From assembly GCA_015068555.1 (NCBI GenBank), contig SVKI01000003.1, forward strand, positions 1 to 64,000: 64,000 nt of DNA, in the 5' to 3' direction. Below the pieces are notes generated by a model. The model was not told the origin of the DNA. It made no database searches and was given only the letters and a program-made list of their open reading frames with translations. Origin of the DNA: Oscillospiraceae bacterium (GTDB lineage Bacteria > Bacillota > Clostridia > UBA1381 > UBA9506). The position numbers were made by a program, and so were the translations under genes. Below are positions 1 to 7,949 of the stretch, piece after piece (position 1 is the stretch's first letter; the number at the start of each line of letters is the position of its first letter).

Positions 1-124
1 AAAATGCTTGCTTGCAAGGGCATTTTTACGACGCCGTCAATTGGCATACGCAGGCTGAAAGACTGCAAGCGAGTTGTAAACTCGCAGGAGTTTTGCAAAG
101 CAAAAATCCATATATGCCAATTAT
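1..124. repeat. R1 structured repeat, copy A (5' truncated by window)
   Basis: First of four copies of a non-coding element; the others are at 4541-4711, 39574-39742 and 39743-39914. It opens with a stem AAAATGC/GCATTTT, then a left arm AATTGGCATA closed by TATGCCAATT. Between the arms lie three small hairpins: GCAG/CTGC, GCGAGTT-GTA-AACTCGC and TTTTGC-AAA-GCAAAA. A further hairpin GTTCTATA/TATAGAAC follows at 134-156, shared only with copy B. No reading frame is conserved. Copies A and B are direct repeats flanking the large dockerin gene. Confidence 0.85.
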
Positions 125-182
125 AGCACGACTGTTCTATAAAGTCAATATAGAACACGACTGATTTTTTCGACAAGACGAG

Positions 183-285
183 CGTTTTAAATTGGCCTGC
201 CAGCCATGCAACTGTTACTTACTACCCATAAATATGATTTTGGGTTCATCGGTTAACCCTTATTGAAGCACGACGTGGTTTTCGT
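183..285 (-). mobile_element. Internally deleted derivative (MITE) of the IS200-type element
   Basis: Positions 183-231 match the 3' end of the IS200 element at about 58542-58591, including the last five tnpA codons and its stop. Positions 232-285 match that element's 5' end at about 59108-59166, ending in the same hairpin plus TTTTCG. About 515 bp of interior, nearly all of tnpA, is missing. It is in the same orientation as the full element. With both ends kept it could be mobilised in trans by the full-length TnpA. It sits about 8 bp from the terminator of the dockerin gene. Confidence 0.8.
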
Positions 286-292
286 TGACACA

Positions 293-327
293 AAAAGGCA
301 GACAAAGCAAGCTTTGTCTGCCTTTTA
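293..327 (-). terminator. Terminator of dockerin gene
   Basis: Inverted repeat AAAAGGCAGACAAAGC / GCTTTGTCTGCCTTTT with a 2-nt centre, starting 15 bp past the stop codon. It has a T-run on both strands and so could act in both directions. Confidence 0.85.
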
Positions 328-342
328 TCATTTTATGGTTAA

Positions 343-3300
343 TTATTTATTCCAGGAAACGAGCACATATGCCACGTCTTTAGAATCTACAACGCCGTCA
401 CGGTTTAAGTCATATTCAACATATTCCCATGCCTTGGTTGTATCATCTGCGTTTTCAGCAAAGTGAGAAACCACAGCAGAAAGGTCATAAATGTTGATGT
501 GATTATCTGCCAGGATATCGCCTGCTAAGAAGGTTGTGGTGGTGCTGTATTCACCCTTCTCTACATCGGTTGCCTTATCCATCACGTTGTTCCAGAAGTA
601 CAGCTCCTTATCCGTAGCCATGTTCACAGCGTAACGAGCGGTTCTGTAACCCTCACCGGATACGGTTACGGTGTAGGTTCTGTTCACAGTCAATGCATCT
701 GTTACTTTCACCGTGTATGCATTGTCAGCATAGGTTGCAACATATTTAGCATCTACTTTACCAAAAATACTAAGATCGTCATTTGCAACTGCATCATTAC
801 CAAGGTAAATTGTGATGTCCTCTGCAAGGTCGCCACCGGAGATTACAACCTTCATTTCCTGATATGCAATTGCCTGATCAGCAACTGCGTTCGGGAAATC
901 AACCGTAATGGTTAAATCTCTGTCAGGAACAGCAATTGTATCCGAAATAGAATTGGTTGTTACATCAAACTTGCCCACTTTTTTACCGTCCAGCTCGCCG
1001 CCGGGAACAAACGTATCCACGATATTGTCAAACAGTTTGGTTGTGTGGACAACGTTTTGTGTACCAACTGAGTTGTCTACTGCAAACTCAAATTCGCCGT
1101 AGCCGGTGAATTTAACCTGACCGATGGTGATGGTTGCAGATGTATCGCTTGATACATTGGTTTTGCCGTTATAGTGGAATTCATAACGAACCGGGCTGTG
1201 GTCAACAGCGTTAATATCAACTTCTTTATTGGATTCTACAATTTCAAAATCCATATCGCCATTTACCTGCGTCAGTACAAAGGTCAGGTCAACAGAATTC
1301 AGGCGGTTGATAATGTCGCCATTAGCTGTCAAATTGATGTTATAAACCTTTTCGCCTTCAGCTTCTGTTGCCTTTTCAAATTCAACTGCGATAGCATCTG
1401 CCAGTGTTTCCTGCGTTTCAACAGAATAAACGCCGTCTACTAACATAAGTTTGTAGCCGTCAGGAACATTTGATGTAAGAACTTCGCCGTTTACTGCAGT
1501 TGCTGCAATGCTTATGTCAACAGGCCATTCTGTAGAACCTTGTGTAACGGTCAGATATACATCGCCGTTTAAAGTAGCACCGTCAGCAACGGTAAGTTTA
1601 CCTGTGTTTGCATTCTTGCTGGGATCCTGCATCCAGATGGATTTGTTAGCACCTGTGATGGTACCGCCGTCTACTGTCAGAATGTTCTGAGCTTCTGTGC
1701 CATTTAAGAACTGACGAACTGCACGGTATGTTGACTTGATTGTACCGCCCTTGATGATGGTTTCTGCGTATGTGCCCTTACCGTTTGTAAGGTTATCGAT
1801 TGCATACGCCATATCTGTACCGCCCAGGTGTTCGATTTCACCGCCGTTTACGATAAGCTTACCGCGCTGATTCGATATAACGGAAGAATATCCGCCCCAA
1901 CCACGGTTGTTGGTAGCTGTCAAGGTAATTTTACCTCCGCCAGCGGTATCGTTAACGGTAAATTCTTTACCGGCCTGAATGTTGAATAAACCGTAGCTGC
2001 CGGTTGCATTGTCTGTACCTGTGATTGTTTTGCCGTTTAACTCAAGTGTTACATTGTTTGCAACATTGATTGCTTTGCTTGTGGAAACATTTTCAATCAG
2101 CTTGATTGTATCGCCTGCCTGAGCTGCAGCAAAAGCACTCTGGAGTGTTGTGTATGTAACATTTCCAATTGTAGCTACGGGATATACACCGCCGAGCTCT
2201 TCCCATTTTACAGGGTTGAGGTTGTCAGGAGCGTTCATCTGTGCCACTGTCGTTGCAACAAGCTTGTCGTCAATGTGAAGCTCAACGTGCGTGGGTTGAG
2301 CGTTGACATTGGGATGTCCTGCTTCCCATGTTGTTGTCCAATATTCGTCGTTGGATTCGGGATAGTAGAAGTTCCATGTAACATAGACATCGCCGTCAAT
2401 AATTCCGTTTACATTATTAAGTTTGGTTGTAGCCATCAGGTCACTATCGGAGTAAAGCTTGAGAACATAGCTTTGCTTAGCGTTACCGCCGCCTTCGCCC
2501 CATACGCGAACGTAGCCGTCAGCTTCCCCTACAAATGCATAAGAGTTGGAACCTTTTGCGGGAACAGTAAAATCATACTGTGCGTCAATGTTACCGTTTC
2601 CTTCGATATAGTTTTTTTTCTCTGTATTAAGCGTGTTGTCTTTTGCAGTAACATTAAGTGTATCGTCTTTTGTGTAGGTACGAAGATCTACTTCGCCTGT
2701 TGCTGTATTGTTATTGAAAACAATGCTTTCAAAAGCGCTTAAATAAACGTTTGCGTTAAGCGTATTGCCTGTAACGGTTACAGACTTAACGTCCTCACCT
2801 TTCTCGTTATCGGAAATCGCTCTTCTTGTACCGGAGAGGTCAGAATTCGTAATTTTGATTTCTGTGTTAGCTAATTCTTCTGCTCCTGCACCTTCACCAA
2901 AGATGATACCATATTTTGAGGTACCCTTGATTGTAAGTTTATCAACAGTAAGGCTCTTCTTAGCTGTGATAACTCTCAGTGTGCCTGTTGCTTCTGTAAT
3001 GTCAATTACGAGGTCATTAACTGTTGCGTTTTCTTCAAATCTGAAGATAGTGTTCCAGTTATTGTCGTTGATTGTACCGGTAAACTTAATTGTATGTCCG
3101 TTACCGTTAATCGTTACAGACTCTTTAAACTGAGAATGAGAGCCGTTGGCTACATAATCACGGCAGTCCCACTTATCGCTGATAACAATGTCGGAAAGTA
3201 TCTCAATTGTGCAGCCATCAGTTGCAGCTTTAAATGCATCCACGATGTTTTCGTATTTTACGTCGCCAACCTGAGCAACACGTTTCGCAACAGAAACAAT

Positions 3301-4392
3301 CTCTCCTTCTTGAATTTCAACATCAAAATTGCTGCTGCGGGAGCTGATGGTTCCGGTAAGCTTTGTAAGGTCAGCGTCTATCTTAACATTGTTGAGACTG
3401 TCTGCATCAATTACGATATTAGCCTTTGTGATAGAACCTGCGCTAACCTTAGCGCCATTTTTTACGATAAGGGTACCTGTTCCAAGGTCAGAACCGGAGA
3501 AGTCGCCGGTAACCGCATACGTTGCATTCTCAACGATGATTGTACCGGGATTCTTTGCATTGGAGCTTGTTGCAACCGCACCGTTCACTACAGAACCGTT
3601 CTTAATGGTCATTGTGCTCTGGTTTTCAATCTGTCTGGATGTACCAACATTAACATTGGAGTTATCGATAACAACTTCGCCTCTGGATACACCAAATACC
3701 AGATGGCTTCCTGTGGTAAGTACGCTGTCTATAAGATTAAAATTAACTGTTGCAGCTGTGGACTGTGATTCAAATGCAAGCTTTCCTGCCCCAGCCCAGA
3801 TACTGTTTTTGATATTGAAAGTAAATGTGCTGCTTGCAGAGCTACTGCTGCTGCTGTAAGAACTGGGAACCTTGATGTACGCATTCGTCACATTAAAGGT
3901 TACGCCTGCACCGGTAAAGGATGCACCGGGCATAATAAGAGAAGGCGTAAGTGTTGCAACATCTTCTGTTTTCGCATTGTCGATGTCGCCTTCAATATTG
4001 AATGTGCAACCATGGCCGATAGCCAATCTGCCTGTGCCTGTAAGTTCGAGACAAGCACCTACGCCGATGTTGATTTCTGTACCGCTATAAGTAACACTAA
4101 AATTAGTAGCCTTTGTGTGATCTGCAAAAGTAATGTCACCTAAAGCGATAATTCCGCCGTTTACGGTTTTGCCGTTACCATTGAATGTAACATTTGCAGG
4201 AACGCTGATGTCGCCTTCTACGTCCGCTAAAAGAACGATTTCGTCGCCCGTAGTAGCAGCATCTAATGCAGATTGAATATCTGTGTAAGTAGTACCGTCA
4301 ACAGATGCAACTGCACCTTCTGCAAAAACTGAAAAACTCATTGTGCCCAAGATCATTATTGCACAAACCAGTAATGATAAAATTTTCTTCAT
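343..4392 (-). CDS. Large secreted beta-helix repeat protein with C-terminal dockerin
   Basis: A 1349-residue exported protein of unknown substrate. It has an N-terminal signal peptide (residues 1-24, MKK then a hydrophobic core, cleavage near VFA-EG). Three segments restart with a similar motif (V-x-x-G-x-x-Y-x-x-hydrophobic-x-x-A-x-x-A-A then N-G-K/H-T) near residues 30, 385 and 770. These are followed by polar beta-strand repeats typical of right-handed parallel beta-helices. A beta-sandwich-like region lies around 1020-1270. The last about 60 residues form a type I dockerin-like pair of calcium loops (D-x-x-A-D-N-H-I-N-I-Y-D and D-L-N-R-D-G-V-V-D-S-K-D). Dockerins bind cohesins, so attachment to a scaffold or cell-surface cohesin is inferred; no cohesin is in this window. 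The start is supported by AGAAAGGAAGT five bases upstream. It is flanked by direct R1 repeats. A Ser-rich tract (about residues 177-188) interrupts the first helix. Confidence 0.8.
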   Translation of the reverse strand: MKKILSLLVCAIMILGTMSFSVFAEGAVASVDGTTYTDIQSALDAATTGDEIVLLADVEGDISVPANVTFNGNGKTVNGGIIALGDITFADHTKATNFSVTYSGTEINIGVGACLELTGTGRLAIGHGCTFNIEGDIDNAKTEDVATLTPSLIMPGASFTGAGVTFNVTNAYIKVPSSYSSSSSSASSTFTFNIKNSIWAGAGKLAFESQSTAATVNFNLIDSVLTTGSHLVFGVSRGEVVIDNSNVNVGTSRQIENQSTMTIKNGSVVNGAVATSSNAKNPGTIIVENATYAVTGDFSGSDLGTGTLIVKNGAKVSAGSITKANIVIDADSLNNVKIDADLTKLTGTISSRSSNFDVEIQEGEIVSVAKRVAQVGDVKYENIVDAFKAATDGCTIEILSDIVISDKWDCRDYVANGSHSQFKESVTINGNGHTIKFTGTINDNNWNTIFRFEENATVNDLVIDITEATGTLRVITAKKSLTVDKLTIKGTSKYGIIFGEGAGAEELANTEIKITNSDLSGTRRAISDNEKGEDVKSVTVTGNTLNANVYLSAFESIVFNNNTATGEVDLRTYTKDDTLNVTAKDNTLNTEKKNYIEGNGNIDAQYDFTVPAKGSNSYAFVGEADGYVRVWGEGGGNAKQSYVLKLYSDSDLMATTKLNNVNGIIDGDVYVTWNFYYPESNDEYWTTTWEAGHPNVNAQPTHVELHIDDKLVATTVAQMNAPDNLNPVKWEELGGVYPVATIGNVTYTTLQSAFAAAQAGDTIKLIENVSTSKAINVANNVTLELNGKTITGTDNATGSYGLFNIQAGKEFTVNDTAGGGKITLTATNNRGWGGYSSVISNQRGKLIVNGGEIEHLGGTDMAYAIDNLTNGKGTYAETIIKGGTIKSTYRAVRQFLNGTEAQNILTVDGGTITGANKSIWMQDPSKNANTGKLTVADGATLNGDVYLTVTQGSTEWPVDISIAATAVNGEVLTSNVPDGYKLMLVDGVYSVETQETLADAIAVEFEKATEAEGEKVYNINLTANGDIINRLNSVDLTFVLTQVNGDMDFEIVESNKEVDINAVDHSPVRYEFHYNGKTNVSSDTSATITIGQVKFTGYGEFEFAVDNSVGTQNVVHTTKLFDNIVDTFVPGGELDGKKVGKFDVTTNSISDTIAVPDRDLTITVDFPNAVADQAIAYQEMKVVISGGDLAEDITIYLGNDAVANDDLSIFGKVDAKYVATYADNAYTVKVTDALTVNRTYTVTVSGEGYRTARYAVNMATDKELYFWNNVMDKATDVEKGEYSTTTTFLAGDILADNHINIYDLSAVVSHFAENADDTTKAWEYVEYDLNRDGVVDSKDVAYVLVSWNK

Positions 4393-4483
4393 CTTTTACT
4401 TCCTTTCTTAATATAAAAATGTATATGTAAACACCTCTGCAAGCAGAGATTGTAATTCTCCAAAACGATAGCTAAAGACACTT

Positions 4484-4523
4484 GTAGTATGTATACCTAC
4501 ATACTACAAAGGGGTACCCCTTT
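4484..4523. promoter_or_regulatory. Two abutting palindromes upstream of dockerin gene
   Basis: Positions 4484-4507 form an inverted repeat with arms GTAGTATGTA and TACATACTAC around TACC. It is directly followed at 4508-4523 by the perfect palindrome AAAGGGGTACCCCTTT. They lie 92-132 bp upstream of the dockerin start codon and do not precede a U-tract. Reading them as operator sites, or as a structured 5' leader, is inference. Confidence 0.5.
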
Positions 4524-4540
4524 GTCATTTACCGCATTTA

Positions 4541-4711
4541 TATAATTAGCTGACAGGAAAGATGCAATTCATTCTACCAGGAGTAAAAATGCTTGCTTGC
4601 AAGGGCATTTTTACGACGCCGTCAATTGGCATATGCAGGCTGAAAGACTGCAAGCGAGTTGTAAACTCGCAAGGAGTTTTGCAAAGCAAAAATTCGCATA
4701 TGCCAATTATA
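4541..4711. repeat. R1 structured repeat, copy B
   Basis: Complete copy. Head TATAATTAGCTGACAGG, then stem GTAAAAATGC/GCATTTTTAC, then an outer stem of 13 perfect pairs (AATTGGCATATGC at 4624-4636 with its complement at 4696-4708) enclosing three hairpin arms. It shares the downstream GTTCTATA/TATAGAAC hairpin (4720-4742) and the ATTTTTTCGAC block with copy A, so the A/B repeat covers nearly 200 bp. The stretch 4393-4860 holds no supported gene besides this repeat and the palindromes. Confidence 0.85.
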
Positions 4712-4827
4712 ACACGGCCGTTCTATAAAGTCAATATAGAACACCTCAGATTTTTTCGACCATCCCGTGTTTTATTTTGTCGAATTGGAGCTTTCCCATC
4801 GTCTGATGCGTTGATAGAGGGAACAGC

Positions 4828-4859
4828 AAAAAAGAGTCCGCATAGGCAGACTCTTTTTC
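4828..4859 (-). terminator. Terminator after small Cys-rich gene
   Basis: AAAAAGAGTC / GACTCTTTTT hairpin with a 9-nt loop and T-runs on both sides. It begins directly after the stop codon at 4861. Confidence 0.85.
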
Positions 4860-4860
4860 A

Positions 4861-5031
4861 TCATTTTCTGCAACATTCCGGCTTATCACAAGCCGATTTT
4901 TCGGGCGGTTCAAACGATTGTTTACAGGGTCTTTTCTTTTTACATGTGACTTTTTTGCACAAATCATTAAGTTCTTCTTCTGCCCGGTCAAGATTCCGGC
5001 ATAAAGCCGCTAACATTCCGCATTGCTTCAT
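4861..5031 (-). CDS. Small Cys-rich protein (56 aa), function unknown
   Basis: A 56-codon ORF starting at an ATG seven bases after AAGGAGG and ending at a TGA directly followed by a terminator. The product begins MKQCGMLAAL and ends PECCRK. It has seven cysteines and many Lys and Glu, with no signal peptide or membrane segment. The cysteines include a terminal C-x(3)-C-C cluster, which could bind metal or form disulfides. It lies 46 bp downstream of the DUF2156 gene on the same strand, so the two are probably co-transcribed. I do not recognise the family. Confidence 0.6.
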   Translation of the reverse strand: MKQCGMLAALCRNLDRAEEELNDLCKKVTCKKKRPCKQSFEPPEKSACDKPECCRK

Positions 5032-5077
5032 AGCATCCTCCTTGATACATTCTATGTACCAAGAAAAAAATTGCTAC

Positions 5078-5968
5078 TTATAGAATAAACGATTCCTTCA
5101 AAACGGCATTGTATTTTTCTAAAAGCCGTATCGGTCGATACGCCATTTTGGCTTGTCGTAAGCCCGGAATGCCCATATCCTCTTCCCTGTTTATATAGGC
5201 ACAATCTGACCACTCATGTGCACAGAATTCACTGTTAATCACATTAAAGGCTCCGCGCAGGTCTGTCGCAAACTCTAAATGAATCAGCGCTGTATCGTTT
5301 GAAACGCGCTCTCCGATGGAGAAGGCCACCAGTTTATCAGCCACGAATAAGCCGCCGCCACGCACCGGTAAGCTGTCAAAATGATGCAGTAACCGTTCTG
5401 TTGCCTGTCTTGCTCCGGCAAGTCGATTCCCCGATTCTTTTTCATCTTCCCAGTTTTTATAAAGCTGCAAGCAATCTTCCATATCGGCTTGCGTTAATGT
5501 GCGGTATTCATAGGCATAATGATTTTTAAAATAATTAAAATGATTACGTTTTTGATGCAATTTCTTTCCGCTTAATAAAATCAGGCTCTCTGTTTCATAG
5601 ATATAATCTGCTGCACTTCTGTCTTCCACAAATTCAAACTGACCCGGAAACAGTTCCTCCATCTGCCGGCACATGTCTTTGGAAAGATTACGAAAAACAG
5701 GTCTTAGCCCCTGCTCCTCAATATACGCTGCCAGATGAGAAACCGCGGACTTAGTGTCACCCCCACCCACCGGAAAAGAAACCGAAACCGGCTGACGCCC
5801 AAACTCAAAAAAAAGAGCTAAACAACCATCTGTCTCTGCATAGGTAATACCGCTTCCGTCGGCCCACATAAACATATTGGTAAAATTATAGGTGGAGTTA
5901 TTTTCATTTTGTATATAGCGGGCAAACACAGATTGCGCCTCTATTGTAATTTCTTTTCTCTCTACCAT
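5078..5968 (-). CDS. DUF2156 (phosphatidylglycerol lysyltransferase-like C-terminal domain) protein
   Basis: A 296-residue soluble protein of the DUF2156 family, a double-GNAT-like fold related to the aminoacyl-transferase domain of MprF. Diagnostic stretches are the LSGKKLHQKRNHFNYFKNHY segment near residues 130-150, the GGGLFVADKLVAFSIGER strand-turn in the second half and the C-terminal EDMGIPGLRQAKMAYRP motif. It lacks the MprF flippase membrane segments, so lipid lysinylation should not be assumed. The acceptor is unknown. It probably forms a two-gene unit with the small Cys-rich ORF downstream. Confidence 0.75.
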   Translation of the reverse strand: MVERKEITIEAQSVFARYIQNENNSTYNFTNMFMWADGSGITYAETDGCLALFFEFGRQPVSVSFPVGGGDTKSAVSHLAAYIEEQGLRPVFRNLSKDMCRQMEELFPGQFEFVEDRSAADYIYETESLILLSGKKLHQKRNHFNYFKNHYAYEYRTLTQADMEDCLQLYKNWEDEKESGNRLAGARQATERLLHHFDSLPVRGGGLFVADKLVAFSIGERVSNDTALIHLEFATDLRGAFNVINSEFCAHEWSDCAYINREEDMGIPGLRQAKMAYRPIRLLEKYNAVLKESFIL

Positions 5969-6043
5969 ACCCTTCTACGCTTCCTATTCTCACATTGTAA
6001 AAACAACTTGCTTTTTATTCTGCCTTATGATTTTTAATGATTG

Positions 6044-6646
6044 TTATTTTTTCTTACTTTCCCGTTTAATGGGGGCCACAAAACTCACAAGCTTACCAAC
6101 CGTAAAAATAATCGTGTTGCAATACATCATGGCGATGCCTTTGCCAACGGCTTTGCCGCCGATGGTCATCGCTGCCACAAGGCCGGCAAGACAAATCGAC
6201 AGGATAAATTCATAGTCGCCGCTTGAAAAAGCGTTCAGCATCACAACAATTGCCGTTGTGGCACTACCTGATACAATGCCCACAATATCACCAATCACAT
6301 CATTACAAAAGCTACCAACCTTATCGGCATTACGAATCAGGCGGATTGCCTCTTTTGCACCGCGCACCCGACGCGCAGCCAGGGAATGAAAAGGCACCTC
6401 ACTCGCCGCAGTCACCGCCACGCCGATTATATCAAAAATAACACCGATTAAAACAAAAGAAAACAGCATAAGACAAGCCACCAAAAGCGTCACATGGCTC
6501 ATCAGCCCGGCTTGAATCATCTGCATCACAGATGAAATGCAAAAGCTCCAGATGATGATGGTCACAACCCACTTATAGCTTACCTTTCTGTTTCCTACAT
6601 TATTACTTCTTATTTTAATTTTCTTTTTCTTGTCTTCCTCTTTCAT
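6044..6646 (-). CDS. oapA: OLE-associated membrane protein OapA (CNNM/DUF21-like)
   Basis: A 200-residue integral membrane protein with about four hydrophobic segments (near residues 25-45, 50-80, 120-145 and 150-175), a Lys-rich N-terminus and a basic C-terminus. The stretch after the second segment (AASEVPFHSLAARRVRGAK) resembles the intracellular turn of CNNM/CorB-type (DUF21) Mg transport proteins, and such proteins are often annotated CorB. It lies directly downstream of a long structured gene-free transcript on the same strand, as expected for OapA, which binds OLE RNA at the membrane. I chose the ATG at 6646, preceded by TAGGAG, over an upstream ATG at 6688 without a ribosome site. If the RNA call is wrong, this remains a DUF21-like membrane protein. 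Confidence 0.75.
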   Translation of the reverse strand: MKEEDKKKKIKIRSNNVGNRKVSYKWVVTIIIWSFCISSVMQMIQAGLMSHVTLLVACLMLFSFVLIGVIFDIIGVAVTAASEVPFHSLAARRVRGAKEAIRLIRNADKVGSFCNDVIGDIVGIVSGSATTAIVVMLNAFSSGDYEFILSICLAGLVAAMTIGGKAVGKGIAMMYCNTIIFTVGKLVSFVAPIKRESKKK

Positions 6647-6689
6647 GATGACTCCTACAATTTTAAACCGAAAAAAAGGTGGTGACAAG

Positions 6690-7334
6690 CCGGGTTAATT
6701 TTACGGTTTAGGTTCGGTAGGATTTCCCGCAAAGCAGCTGAAATGTCGCCAAATCAGCGGTTTCCCTTTCATGCCCCGCCTGTGAGGTCACCCTGCACAG
6801 AACCGAATCACCACTTAAGCCGTACTGCAATCCCCGGTCTGTCTCCAAAGGAACAGCCTAGAGGTTTTCCCAAACAGTCACGCTCATTCTTAGCCTCTTT
6901 TGCAGCAGAAATTTCAAGCAGCAATAATGCCGAACCCTTGGCCGAGGGTTTTGCATCTGATCCGCTATCCGCCAATGCCACTCAAGGCAGGCTACACTGC
7001 CCGCAGCACTCCTTTGCCCATAGGCAAATTCACACCGCTTGGCAGGTTTAATCCTGCTTCGTACCTCCTAACGTCCTTAACAGCAAAAGCTGCGTCCGGA
7101 GCGCCTTAAGGCACAAGAGCAGGTCTCCACGGCAAAGGGGTCGGGATCCGCATGCCATTGCAGGCCGCCCCTAAGCCTTAACTCCCAGCACCAACCCCCG
7201 ACTGGGCGTCGAAAGCAAGCACCAGAAACTTCATTGATGTGCCCTTCAACAGATTTTTAGGCCTGTCCTGGGAATGAGCAGATCTGACTAGGATACTGCA
7301 CCACCTTAATAACCTTTCGGTCTTTATTACTCTA
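6690..7334 (-). ncRNA. ole: OLE RNA (ornate large extremophilic RNA), boundaries approximate
   Basis: About 640 bp with no plausible reading frame but many stems and GC-rich conserved-looking blocks. It has its own promoter at the 5' side and a membrane-protein gene directly 3'. Known OLE RNAs are about 600 nt, occur in anaerobic Clostridia and alkaliphilic Bacilli, sit near isoprenoid genes such as ispA and xseB, and precede oapA. All four traits hold here. OLE ribonucleoprotein particles gather at the membrane and are linked to Mg2+, cold, alcohol and energy stress. I could not run the covariance model, so the identity rests on size, structure and context. The 3' end is placed between about 6690 and 6723. 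Confidence 0.8.
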
Positions 7335-7340
7335 CATCAT

Positions 7341-7368
7341 ATTGTAGCATATTTTATAAAATTCGCAA
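7341..7368 (-). promoter_or_regulatory. Promoter of OLE RNA
   Basis: On the minus strand, -35 TTGCGA (7363-7368) and -10 TACAAT (7341-7346) with a 16-bp spacer. This places the RNA start near 7334. Confidence 0.7.
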
Positions 7369-7396
7369 TATTCAAATAACGGGCAAAGACGATTTC

Positions 7397-7465
7397 CTAT
7401 TGTCTGAACGATAGCAAACCTCTGTTTACCTCTTTCGCACGCACGAAATCTCTCGTTTTCTTCAT
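7397..7465 (-). CDS. Possible 22-aa peptide overlapping DUF212 stop
   Basis: Its ATG overlaps the TGA of the DUF212 gene (ATGA), an arrangement typical of translational coupling. It encodes MKKTRDFVRAKEVNRGLLSF plus two residues, basic and soluble. It has no ribosome site of its own and no recognisable family. It ends just upstream of the OLE promoter and may be chance. Confidence 0.2.
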   Translation of the reverse strand: MKKTRDFVRAKEVNRGLLSFRQ

Positions 7466-7926
7466 ATTAGATACATCAAAAGGCCAATCACAACACCCAA
7501 CACGGCACCGGCTGTTACTTCTAAAGGTGAGTGACCGATGAGTTCCTTGAGCTGTTTGCCTGCCATCTGCGTATTGCCTGTATTGAGGCTTTCCATCAAA
7601 TCGTTTAAAATTTCTGCCTGTCTGCCGGTTTCCCGTCTCACACCTGAAGCATCGTACATAACCACAAACGAAAGTACAACACAAATCGCAAAATATGGCG
7701 AGGAAACACCACATTCATATGCAATCGCAGTGGTCAGCGCCGTGACAAAGGAAGAGTGCGAACTGGGCATTCCGCCAGACCCAATCATGCGGGAAAAATC
7801 AAACTTCTTACTCTGAATCCGTACGATAATGACCTTTAAGACCTGCGCAATGAACCAACCCAGAATTGCGGTTATCAGAGCACGGTTAGCCAGTAGTTGC
7901 ATAATCAATGACAAATCTATCACCAT
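7462..7926 (-). CDS. DUF212 / divergent PAP2 family membrane protein
   Basis: A 154-residue polytopic protein of the DUF212 family (YuiD type), distantly related to PAP2 phosphatases. The signature GSGGMPSSHSSFVTALTTA near residues 48-67 holds the SH motif shared with acid-phosphatase-type lipid phosphatases, and VMYDASGVRRETGRQAEILN follows. Hydrophobic segments are near both ends. The natural substrate is unknown; an isoprenoid or lipid phosphate is suggested only by the neighbour ispA. A ribosome site AAAGGAGA lies right at the ATG, so the GTG codon following it is an alternative start. Confidence 0.8.
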   Translation of the reverse strand: MVIDLSLIMQLLANRALITAILGWFIAQVLKVIIVRIQSKKFDFSRMIGSGGMPSSHSSFVTALTTAIAYECGVSSPYFAICVVLSFVVMYDASGVRRETGRQAEILNDLMESLNTGNTQMAGKQLKELIGHSPLEVTAGAVLGVVIGLLMYLI

Positions 7927-7949
7927 TCTCCTTTTCTATCTTTCGCGCC

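Noticed and set aside
2275-3859. Long plus-strand frames opposite the dockerin gene
   Set aside because: They are antisense shadows of a repetitive low-complexity gene, without ribosome sites or recognisable domains.
4746-4991. 81-residue minus-strand frame
   Set aside because: It overlaps the better supported 56-residue Cys-rich gene in another frame and runs through its terminator.
6690-7334. tmRNA or RNase P RNA
   Set aside because: The expected tRNA-like ends and tag frame of tmRNA, and the conserved core words of RNase P RNA, are not seen; the gene context favours OLE RNA.
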